This document shows, piece after piece, positions 55,101 to 64,000 of a DNA stretch of 64,000 nt. This stretch comes from Isoetes taiwanensis (taxonomy: Eukaryota; Streptophyta; Lycopodiopsida; Isoetales; Isoetaceae): the NCBI GenBank assembly GCA_021234155.1, contig JAJEKV010000003.1, positions 26,332,233-26,396,232 of the forward strand, read 5' to 3'. A program made the position numbers and the translations under genes. The first letter of the stretch is position 1, and each line of letters begins with the position of its first letter. Under the pieces are notes generated by a model. It had not been told where the DNA came from and did no database searches. It worked only from the letters and a program-made list of their open reading frames with translations.

Positions 55101-57116
55101 GGTCTACTTGAAGGGCTCTCCTACAACATTCTCGGGCTATAAGCAAGCAAGGTGGCTCGAAAAGACATCGAGACATATCTATAATCTACAAGTCTATGAA
55201 TATTAGGACGGTGGTATGGCATGACATGAGGATTGTTTTGCAAGACCTCCATGATGTTTGAGGCATACCTAAGGTCCTAGCAAAGTTGGTTTAGGGGAGT
55301 CCAACCTCTACACATGGAGCGGCTTGGGCAGCTCTAGACTCTAGCTCCTTTCTAGGTACCCCCGGCAATAGGGAGTGTCAATGTATGGCTATATAAGTCA
55401 AACTCTATTAGAAGGACAATGTAATTAGGTCAAGGTTTATGCCTTTGGCATGAGCAGAGGTGATGTACCGACAGCTTGGACTTGGGTTGCTATGCCGAGG
55501 TCTAGATGACTATAACAAAGGGGTGTTCTTGGGCACTTCTATCTAGGAGTAAGGTATCAGCTTCGAGCCGAGAGCAATACTTATGAAGCTACTAATGGGG
55601 TAGGCTTTATCTACAAACAAACTACAGCTTTGGAAGAACAATTCAAGGGTTTGGGCAATTTTGGTCAATTTGAGCTAGGGTTTGACATTTCTAGCCTAAT
55701 TTGAGGTCATAAATGGATTCTAGGCTATCTAATGGTCCTATTGCAACAATTTTTCAGCGATTTGGAGCTCAGAGCTCAAGTTATGGAGGTTCAAAGTTTG
55801 AGGTTCATGTGTTGCGCCCCGCTTCAAAACTAACTTTTGTTTTTGCGACCTGGGTATGAGCCGTGAGACATCAGTCTCATTTCGATCAAAGGTGTCTAAT
55901 TTGGGTAAACTAATGGTGTAAGGGTGATGGGCTCATCAAATTAGGCAGAATCGACCCCTTACTTGGTCAATTTGGAGCTGCTTTTGGTCAAGTTTATGAG
56001 GTCTCACAGCCCATGCCCCGCGCTCAAAACTAACTTTTTGTTTTTGCACCAGCTGAGCTGTGAGATATCACACTTTTGGTCCGAGAGTATCCTATTTTAC
56101 TAAAATACAAACTACTACTTGCTAACTCGTCCTAATTAAGCAAGATTTGACACATAAACTACTCAAAATTATCATGTATTAACAAAATTATTGATTATTT
56201 ACAACATATCTACTGGGATCTCCCTTAATTAAACTAGCTAATTACATGCCTTCCCTCATGAGGGTTACTCGCCGCATGAACAAATAAGCAGTCGTTGAGT
56301 CTTCAAAATGTTGGACCAGCTTCGCTTCCGCCGCTTTTTGAGCCTTGGCCTCCCGCCTCGCTCTCTCCTCTTCTTTGTTTCCTTTGGCCTCCTTGGCCTC
56401 TCGGGCTGTTTCGCTTTGTCGAGAAAGTCGAAGGGTTCCGTTTGGTGCGATCATGTCGATCGGAGTCCCGGTGTCTATCGAGATGTCGCTCTATCTAGCT
56501 TAAGGGCCTTGGTTCTAAATCTAAGGCTTAGCCATTAATATTATCTAACATTATTAAAGCTTAAATCTAATTAAGAATTATAATTCAAACACAAACGATG
56601 CCCCCCTGGTTGGCACCTGGGGTTTGGGGGTTCAACCCCTGGGTGGGAGGTTCAACCTCGCCACCGCTGGAATTCTTTTTAAGATGAGGTTCAAAGAGAT
56701 TGAAAAACTAGACTAATCTAGCTAGATCCTAGGCTAAGATTCGAATTACCAAGTTACTTTTTAAATTCTATAACTTTTCAAGTCTGTTTTCATCAATGTC
56801 TCACGCCTTATGCCGTCGCAAAAACTAAAGTTTAGTTATTGAACCAAAGCGCGAGCCGCGGGAGACCACCTTTACCCGCTCATTCTTTTTAGTTTTATTA
56901 AGTTCCACCACCTAACTCATTCTTTTTTTAATATTAAATTCCAATCCACTTAACTGTTACTAGCTTAGCATAAACCAATCCACTTAACTGTTACTAGCTT
57001 AGCATAAACTACAAAAATGAGAAAAAAATTTCCCACTTTCCGAGGTTCGAGGATCCTATCAAGTTAGTACTACCGGGAGCATGGCTGCTGCTTTGCTCTT
57101 GGTCTCCAAGAACATT
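55101..57116. other. 5' leader region of the large element
   Basis: Mostly non-coding. A charged minus-strand stretch at 56454-56242 (ETAREAKEAKGNKEEERARR and KAQKAAEAKLVQHFED) looks helical and could be the start of a Gag-like protein. A direct repeat AACCAATCCACTTAACTG-like occurs twice at about 56940-57005, as does a longer duplicated phrase around 55830 and 56015 (GCTCAAAACTAACTTTT). Confidence 0.35.
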
Positions 57117-57127
57117 GCTCGATACCA
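57117..57127 (-). other. Primer binding site, damaged initiator-Met type
   Basis: Minus strand TGGTATCGAGC against the standard TGGTATCAGAGC: one A is missing within a CAG. Confidence 0.6.
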
Positions 57128-57128
57128 C

Positions 57129-58751
57129 CGCGGACGCCCCCTACTCATATACTTGCACTCACCGTGATACAAACAGAGTTCATCCCCCATACCAGCTCCA
57201 TGCTAATATAGGGCTCCCTCCACGTATCACCGCGAACCTTGAAGAGTTCCAAAGTGGGAAGAATGAAGGGGTCCTTTACCCCGCCTCCCTCGTGGCCTAC
57301 CTAGTCAAGGAAGCGTAAAACATACATGTCAAAAGAGTACATACATCAACATCATATGACCACCACGGCGATGGTCCGCCACATATCCAGATAGACAAGG
57401 ATCAAGACATCACATAGGGAATCCTACCCAAGGCTCGCACTCAAAGGGATGATCGACGGCTTGGGTCTCCCAGAGTTCATTGCGCATGTAATTCATGGCA
57501 ATGGATTTGGCGGGCATAAGAACATGGCATAGGGTTGTCCACTCCATCCGCCTCTCCCCGGCACACTTTGCGAGTAGGTGAAAAGTGCTGGGACTCGATC
57601 AGAGTCTCACGGATGCATAGCCAAAAGGGCTATTCCCGGGTCATCATCCCAGCCCGGGATGGGGCGTGTAGGGATCACTCCCTCCAGAGATCTACATGCC
57701 GACTCAAGGTGACTAGAGGGCCACCGCCTCAGATTCGACCGAACCCACCGGAAAGTCATGAACACCACTTCACGGGTGTCGAGCCCATGCCTTACCCACA
57801 CTCGCTGGTAAGCCATTAGACCTAGTCACAATGATCCCTGTGTAGGGCTTTACACACCGTGAGGGATCGCTCAAGAGTCGTAACACCTAACCTCCTTCTA
57901 GCCGGGCCCGCCCCCTTCACCCACAAACTGTGTGTGTGGTTCTTGTACACAGTCTAATCTATGGTGTGCTAGAGAGGCTAATCTAGGAGCATCTACTACC
58001 AAGCTTGAAGTCTCTACCCCCTTCCCAATACAAGGAGTTCACAGAGATACATCATCCATATATTATCACGTAAGAACTAAAGAACATAGATCTAATCTAT
58101 ATCATAGAGTTAGGTTCTTTAGTTAGAGTCTGGTATCTACTCATCTAGAGATCTAGATAGCTGCTAAAGGCGCATTTAATAGGCTAAACCCCATCGATAC
58201 AATGACCGAAAACGATTTAGACCATTAAATCGACTACATACCCGATCCATGAGTTGCTCCTCCCGACCGAAGTTCGACCATCCTACCGAACCGCCAATCA
58301 AGGGAAACTAATGGTGCCATTCTCTCGACGGAGTCCGGGAGGCGGTTTTGACTCATAGAGCAGCCAAAAACAGAGCTCTAAAACCCTAGGGACTAAAAAT
58401 GGCAAGTTAGGGTTTTCTACTTAAATAGGCAAGGGTTGGGGTTTAGGGTTTCCAATTATCCCTTTAGGCATGTGGGATAATTGGAAATGGGCCCACTTGC
58501 CTTTAATGGCTAGGTGGCCAAATGTGCCTACATGGAAATGTGTGCACCTAAATGTGCCCACATGGAAATGTGTGCACCTTAATAAATGTGCATGTGCACA
58601 TTAATAAGAAATGCACATACCTAGCAAGTTGCCCCCTAGGGCTACTCACTGCTACACGCCGCCGCAGACACGCCGCTTGGAGTGGCGGTACGCTGACGAG
58701 ACAAGATAAAGATACGCCCCGGGACCGTGATAATCGTGTTGGAACGTCACA
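57129..58751 (-). repeat. 5' LTR of the large non-autonomous element (1.6 kb)
   Basis: The first bases read CGCGGACGCCCC instead of TGTGACGCCCC. It ends TTGGAACGTCACA at 58751, followed by the CAATG duplication. Confidence 0.88.
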
Positions 58752-58756
58752 CAATG

Positions 58757-60518
58757 CGGCCCGTGGGCGTGGATTTGTTGATCAAATAGAGGAGTGCTTG
58801 GTGGTCAACAAAGAATTTGATCTGACTGCCCAAAAGGTAGTGACGGAAGCGTTGGACACAGAAAATGAGACCCAAAGCTTCACGCCTGCGGGCGAATAGT
58901 TGCGCCGCCAGTAATTGAGTTTTCTACCGGGCGACGGGTTTGGTTTGTCGTTGCGCGATCATATTCTTGAGAAAGAACATCTCCAATAGCAAACGCCGGA
59001 GACATCGACATGAACATGAAAGGGCTTGTCCCATTGAGGAGGAACAAGAACTGGGCCCGAGTAAGCAAAAGCTTCAACTGTTGGAAAGCAAAGATCCGGC
59101 CGGGAATTCCAAACCTGTGGATTCATCACCCGTGAGTTTATGAATGGGATCCGCAATGGCCGCTAGTCCGTGAATGAAGGTGGAGTAATAATTGACCTTA
59201 CCTGTGAAAGAGCGCGGTCTCCTTGATATTGGCGGTGCTTGAGCTTGGAGCATAATAAATCGATTTTTGGCAGGATCTGTGGTGATACCGCTTTATTCGA
59301 CAACGGTCCTAACAGTAACACCCGAGGTGACACAAAAGGTGCATTTCTCCGGGATTGAGACTAATCTTGGGACTCATCACATTTTGAAAAGACGAAGTTC
59401 CAATTTATCCAAATGGTCACCATGGAACCAGAGGCGAGAAGTCATCTTGAAAAATTTGTAAGAAGGGATTTTTCTTCATAAAATCATGAAAACCGAGAGC
59501 ATGATGCGCTGAAACGTGGATGGAGAGTTTGATAAGCCAAAAAGGAACCACCTTGTAGGCAAAAGTGACTTCTACCGGGGTGGTGAAAGTAGTCTTGAGT
59601 TGATCAGATTCTTTGATTGAGATCCTGATTGTAGCCAGTTTAAAAAAACCATCCATGAAGGAGTACATCTCATGGCCAAAGAACCCTTCCGTAACCCCGG
59701 TCTGCGGAAGGGAAGTGGAAAAATGATCACGCCGGTGGGTCTGATTGATTTTTCGGTAGTCCACGCAGACGCCGATCTTACCATTGTGTTTGAGTGCAAT
59801 GACGATGGGGCTCACCTATTCGTAATGTTTGACCTCATAGATCAAACCTCAGAGCAAGGAGTTTGTCAATTTCGCCTTGACGCCATCACTGTGAATTAGG
59901 GTTGAGCCGGCATCATCGCCGCTGCTAAAACCGGTTGTGCATCGATTTGGTAGGAATGGTGAGTTCTCCCAAGCTTTGTTGATTCCCCCCAAGATCTCTC
60001 AGAGCTCCGTGCTAAAAATGTGTTTGAACTTTTGAAGAGCTTGACGGCCCCCGCGGACGATAGGGGGCCGAAGATTGGCAGCAATGCGACAGCCGATTAT
60101 TGCCCACGCCCACGCATCTCGAACTTTAGGAGTCTCAATATGAGGTATCACCGTGGTCCCGACAATATGAGCAAAGGTTGAAGCATAACAGATGCGGGCA
60201 CTCAAGGTGGTGAAAAAGAGAGGTTGCCGAAGTTTCATCCAGCAGAGGTTGCTTCATAACAATGCGGTACATCGACAGAGCCGCAGGAGGTTCAAAGATC
60301 CGAAAAGTGATCAACACGCTGGATTCTATTGCAAGGAGCCAAGTAAGGGTCAAGCAAGCAGCCACAAACCACGTACCGGGGTCCCGATCAAGAGTCATTT
60401 CTCCTCAAGGATCAAAGATATTCGGTAGGATGACAGAGGCGCACTCGCAGTGGAGCCCGAACCCGATAGATATTTTGGGCGCCCTCGACCGTGGTCGAGA
60501 GAGAGGGTTCAAAGATGG
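58757..60518 (-). pseudogene. Gypsy element 2 linker, RT and RNase H (right part)
   Basis: RT text SPIVIALKHNGKIGVCVDYR, GHEMYSFMDGFFKLAT and VTFAYKVVPFWLIKLSIHV at 59815-59417, and PPQWDKPFHVHVDVSGV near 59050, correspond to element 1. RNase H continues to 58757 and resumes beyond the nested element at 47346. Heavily frameshifted. Confidence 0.85.
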
Positions 60519-61448
60519 TCAACGTAAATGATCTTGCCTCGCTTCCAAGTCCATGGTGGCATTGAGGTGACCATCGCTGATGACTAACCGATCCGCGGGC
60601 CCAAGAATGGATACTCTTGGCCCATGGAGAAAAGGTCTTCCCACCAACATTTCATAATCACCGTGATCTTCTCCAGCCTTCCAAACACCAAATTCCAAGG
60701 GGAATCGGAGGTCACCAATGTTGATGTGAAGAAGAGGCGTGACACCTTGAGGTCTTGTGATATGGCCATTAGCCAATTTGATGTCATATGGGGCACGCAA
60801 AGAGTTGTTTGATGCCCATTTGTTTGGCGGAGTTTATCCGCGATGAGATTGACTGACTACCCCCGGCCAATTTGAACATGATTGACTTGTTGATTGCCCA
60901 CCGTGGCATGGACCCGGGTGTGGAGGTAGCAACAGCCCCAACTAAAACAAATCGGAGTGGTAAACCGGTCCTTGAGAGCGTGACGAAGTTTCAAAATTGC
61001 TGCTGCTTAAAGGAATTTTGATCTTGGCCAGCTCCTCTTGGAGTTCCAGAGGCACATGAGAAAAAGGATCCACTGGATCTACTGGGTGCCGGAGTGCGTG
61101 GTAAGGAAGCAAAGAACTTTTTGCTGTGTCAACCTCTCGCAACAATATTTGGATATGTCCGAGAGCGCGGAGGTTGAGATGTGGAAGGTGTATCTTGGCG
61201 CTTGTTGAGCTCGTGGTGGCATGAACATTTGCCAATGTGCGGCCTTCAGCCAGCCTTTGCATGAGGTTCAAAATGCTTTGGCTTAACTTTAGGCATGACA
61301 CGCCGCATGAGTTTCTCCAAGTCGTGCAAAGTGAACCTTTTTTCTTCGCCACGAGGAATGGTGTCGACCGCAAAGGCAAAGGCGCGGCCATTCGATAATG
61401 GTTAAGGGCGTGACGCCGGTTCCGGGCGTGGAAACCAAACCAACCCAA
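60519..61448 (-). pseudogene. Gypsy element 2 protease region
   Basis: Frames 61448-60942 (VDPVDPFSHVPLELQEELAK and preceding linker) and 60800-60519 (DIKLANGHITRPQGVTPLL, FGVWKAGEDHGDYEMLVG, RPFLHG) match element 1 at 35452-34900. The active-site stretch around 60850 is garbled (expected DGGSAVNL). Confidence 0.75.
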
Positions 61449-61820
61449 TTTGATGGCTGAACTGGAGGATTAAGTGCCCGAAAAAAATCTTCTTCCCCGT
61501 GCTTGTTGATCCATCCGAGGTTGATTTGCGTGAGCTGGTTGATAGCGTGATTGCCGAGGCGCCTTTTGGTGGCTTCTTAAGAACAGACGCTGGCCTTGTT
61601 TGCCATTAGCAATCCGAGTTGGTAAGCCGTGAGGCGGACCGATGTGGTCTCCGATTGGTGCCGTGAAGCCGCACCGAACTTGTGGAAGTTGAGGACACGC
61701 CGCGGGTGGTATGACCCCATTCCCGACAAAGCTGATAACACCGAAGCTTTAGAAGGATCAAAAGGAGGACGGTGTTGGGTCCCCGCTTGTTGCTCCCTGC
61801 TGATAGAGTTGATTCGATTG

Positions 61821-63133
61821 CTACCGGGCGGTGGCTACCGATAGTGCGCATTGTTGCCGAGGTGTTGTTTGCACTTGATAAACTAGTTTGTTATGAACGG
61901 TGTAGGATGAGTGCGAAAGTGCACTCTTCCGCGGCATGATTGCACATGTTGCATCTTTTTTGTAATGAGGCGGCCATTGGTCGAAGTTGCACTCATTCGC
62001 CAAGTGGCCTTGGTATTTGCGCATATGGCACCGTGACCGACCGCTACCGTGGATTGGCGGTTGAGGCCGGGAAGCCAGCCTGCGGAACCATGATGTGGAA
62101 TGAAAGGGAGCTCTTTGAAGAGCCACGCCAACGCAGAGGAAACATTGATCGAAAGTGGGATTGACAAGGTCGATAGCCTACTCCAAAGTCTTGGGACGCA
62201 GTATTCACCATGAGTCAATAGCCGGAGGAAGTCCTTGGAGAAACCGCACCAAAACTGGCTCAGGTTGGGTACTCCTTTGAGTTTGCCGAGCGTAATGTGA
62301 AGTCGACCCGCAAAATCCCCGCAGACTCGTGGGCTCTTGTTGAAGGTCATTGAGTTGCTTGAGATGAAGTTGATCATCATCCATGGTCCCATAATGAGAA
62401 AGAAAAGCAGCTCTCATTTCGACCAATCTTGTTTCCAAAGTGGCTTTTGTTGGACATGAGCCATTGATGAGGAGAGCCACGCAGGTGGTGGAAAAGATGT
62501 GGAATTTCAGTTGAGGTTGCGCATGACCATTTAGGACAGCTAGAGCCTCAAATTCTTCCATGTGGGCCCGAGCACTTTGGTCTAAGGGTTTGCCTTCGTG
62601 GTTGCCAAAGGTGGGATAAGTCGTTTTAAGAGTCCGAAAAGGTAGATGTGAAAGTGCTTATCGACAGAACAATATAATGAGTATATTGAGGTGGAGTTGG
62701 AGGTGGCATGGTGCCCGGGACCCCGATGAAGGGGTGATCGGGCTGAGGGACGTAAGGTGCCCGAGCATTGGTTTTGAGGTCGGTGAAGGTTGTAAAACGT
62801 GAAGAGCGTGGGAAATGTAGGGAAAGGAAATTCCCCGGTAGGCTAAAAGAGACCCGTGGATATCCCCGCCACCCGGGAGATGATGGTTGTGAAGGAAGAG
62901 GCGATGGCCCGAAGAGTGATGGATGTAGGCATGTTCGGGGTATGAAAGTAAGGTTGAGAAGGTTGAGCCCGATAGGGCTCCCCGAGCAGTGATGAGGTGA
63001 TCGAGGGCCGTGGAGCAATGTTTGCACGCTTTGGGGCGGGGAACGGGACGAGACAGACACGAGGGGTGGGTGGCGCCGATCGAGCCCGGAGACCGAATGT
63101 GGTCGCCTCAATGTCATAAGCTGATCCATACAT
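61821..63133 (-). pseudogene. Gypsy element 2 Gag
   Basis: Opens MYGSAYDIEATTFGL followed by a Pro/Ser-rich region. The capsid part reads HMEEFEALAVLNGHAQPQLK, TKATLETRLVEMRAAFLSHY, DQLHLKQLNDLQQEPTSL and VRFLQGLPPAIDS, which fits the retrotransposon Gag core (..R...AFL..Y.....L..L.Q). A zinc knuckle follows as CHMRKYQGHLANECNF, with the second Cys changed. At least four frame changes are needed; some may be sequence errors. Confidence 0.75.
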
Positions 63134-63249
63134 GTCGCGAACAGCCTTCCCTTCGGATGATGTCGCCCAAGCGAGATGCCGCTCGAGAAAGGAGTTCTTC
63201 CGGGCGGAAGTTTCTACGCATATGGCGATGTAAGAAATGAGGATCTATT

Positions 63250-63271
63250 CGCACCAGCAGCGGCGACATGT
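63250..63271 (-). other. Possible Gypsy primer binding site (tRNA-Asp-like)
   Basis: Minus-strand TGTCGCCGCTGCTGGTGCG next to the 5' LTR resembles the tRNA-Asp type site known from Athila/Tat elements (TGGCGCCGTTGCCGG...). The match is imperfect and lies in error-prone sequence. Confidence 0.35.
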
Positions 63272-63866
63272 TGTTTGGGGTCCGAGTTCGGGAACTCCTG
63301 GAAGACAGCCTCCTGTGGAGGACCCGTGGATCTAACAGAGAGTCCGGGGACTATGTCACGGATTTGCAAGAAGAGAACAAGAAGAAGAAAACAGTAACAA
63401 AGAGAACAATGAGAGGAAAATGATAAGCTTCCTTTGATATCAATGATGAACATACATGAGCTCTCACTATCGAGAGAAGACTGAAAAGAGACAAGACTCA
63501 AAACTCATCTAGCCTTCATGTGCTAGCTCTACTCATATATATAGTACAATGGCCTTGGGCCCAATATAGACACTCGACCGATCTCTGCCACTCTCTCGGA
63601 AGGAGGCCTGATTTGCGGTGAATGCCGGGCGGTGCCTCCCCGGCGCCTAGAATCATGCTGACGCTGACACGGGCGGTGACGGGCCATCACTTGTCCGAAG
63701 GGCGCTTTCTTGGTACTGCACCTGTGCTTTGATCAAGGCAATGGTTCGGCCGCTTGGTCTTCATTGGGCCTTTGACGGCTGACCCGTGGTTGACTGTGGA
63801 TCCTTGTTCTTGACCTGATCCGTCGTATGCATGAATAGTCCTGTACCAGGAGGCACAGGACTAACA
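63272..63866 (-). repeat. Gypsy element 2, 5' LTR (595 bp)
   Basis: Same ends and same TATATATA (63543-63536) as the 3' LTR. Many differences from it replace CTG/CAG by CCG/CGG-like text, for example at 63572-63600 against 41656-41690. Confidence 0.9.
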
Positions 63867-63871
63867 AAGGG

Positions 63872-64000
63872 TTTTCTTTTCATGATATTATCAATATTTA
63901 GATGATGAAAATATTGCTTAAAAGGTAAGATAGTCTCTTTTTGCACATAGATTATTGGACAATAGTCAAAATAAAGAATTGCTCAACGTAATCTGGGAGC
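63872..64000. other. Flank right of Gypsy element 2
   Basis: AT-rich sequence after the AAGGG duplication; no feature seen. Confidence 0.4.

Larger units (their letters stand above)
47352..58751 (-). mobile_element. Large LTR element without recognisable pol, nested in Gypsy element 2
   Basis: LTRs 47352-48969 and 57129-58751, flanked by the 5-bp duplication CAATG (47347-47351 and 58752-58756). Minus-strand GGTATCGAGC next to the right LTR is the initiator-Met primer site with one base missing; a purine tract (AGGTGGGGAGAA) borders the left LTR, so it reads leftward. The 8.2-kb interior has no RT, integrase or protease that I can find, which makes it a LARD-type non-autonomous element. Confidence 0.88.
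41351..63866 (-). mobile_element. Gypsy (Ty3) element 2, complete but split by a nested LTR element
   Basis: 3' LTR 41351-41943 and 5' LTR 63272-63866, flanked by the 5-bp duplication AAGGG (41346-41350 and 63867-63871). Without the nested 11.4-kb element it is about 11.1 kb. From the right: gag, protease, RT, RNase H (cut at 58752/47351), integrase, small plus-strand gene, accessory ORF. It is the full version of the family of element 1. The right half lies in sequence poor in CAG/CTG, and many of its frameshifts may not be biological. Confidence 0.92.

Noticed and set aside
1-64000. tRNA, rRNA or organellar insertions
   Set aside because: I looked for the conserved tRNA T-arm and anticodon-arm patterns and rRNA cores and saw none beyond the primer-site complements of LTR elements.

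Overview
The window looks like nuclear DNA of a land plant with a large, retrotransposon-rich genome. Support for this: a Copia element with an initiator-Met primer site, Gypsy elements whose RT/protease text resembles the non-chromovirus (Athila/Tat-like) plant lineage, plant-type LINE remnants with a DUF4283-like ORF1 piece, a broken PPR gene with an E-type C-terminus, and GTAAGT splice signals. A fern or other seed-free plant is possible, but the sequence alone does not settle it. I see no rRNA, tRNA or CRISPR array.

Left part (1-9780) is the only stretch that is not mainly retrotransposon. Minus-strand gene remnants follow each other: a coiled-coil protein (1-398), an unrecognised acidic protein (737-2165), a histone H3 variant that begins MARTKQTAR and carries a long divergent tail (2600-3391, CENH3-like, with frameshifts), and two unrecognised coding stretches (3602-4090, 4589-4950). 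Two small hairpins with the same stem lie at 2319-2388 and 4509-4577. A decayed PPR gene (7044-7690) and a foldback element with perfect 124-bp arms (8049-8510) follow.

Middle part (9781-26171) is a 4.7-kb tandem duplication (9781-14487 and 14488-19110) plus nested LTR elements. A short-LTR Copia (17642-23709, TSD AGATT) sits inside the left LTR of a non-autonomous LTR element (17116-26171, TSD CAGTC). The Copia itself holds a recombinant piece of a second Copia (21331-22363).

Right part (27201-63866) holds two minus-strand Gypsy elements of one family. Element 1 (27201 to about 35470) is 5'-truncated. Element 2 (41351-63866, TSD AAGGG) is complete but split by an 11.4-kb LTR element without recognisable pol (47352-58751, TSD CAATG, 1.6-kb LTRs). 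A minus-strand LINE (about 37300-41330) lies between them. The Gypsy family has the order LTR-gag-pol-small antisense gene-accessory ORF of about 1000 codons-LTR. The small plus-strand gene has its own TATA box. Between the two copies its codons differ mostly at synonymous positions (my hand count: 28 synonymous against 12 non-synonymous codons), so it looks like a real, selected gene. It is the best candidate here for an undescribed system.

A caution applies to 3241-4560 and about 46500-63850. CAG/CTG trinucleotides are scarce there and are replaced by CCG/CGG-like text at different places in each repeat copy. This may be a sequencing or polishing artefact at methylated CHG sites, and some of the frameshifts described below may come from it.
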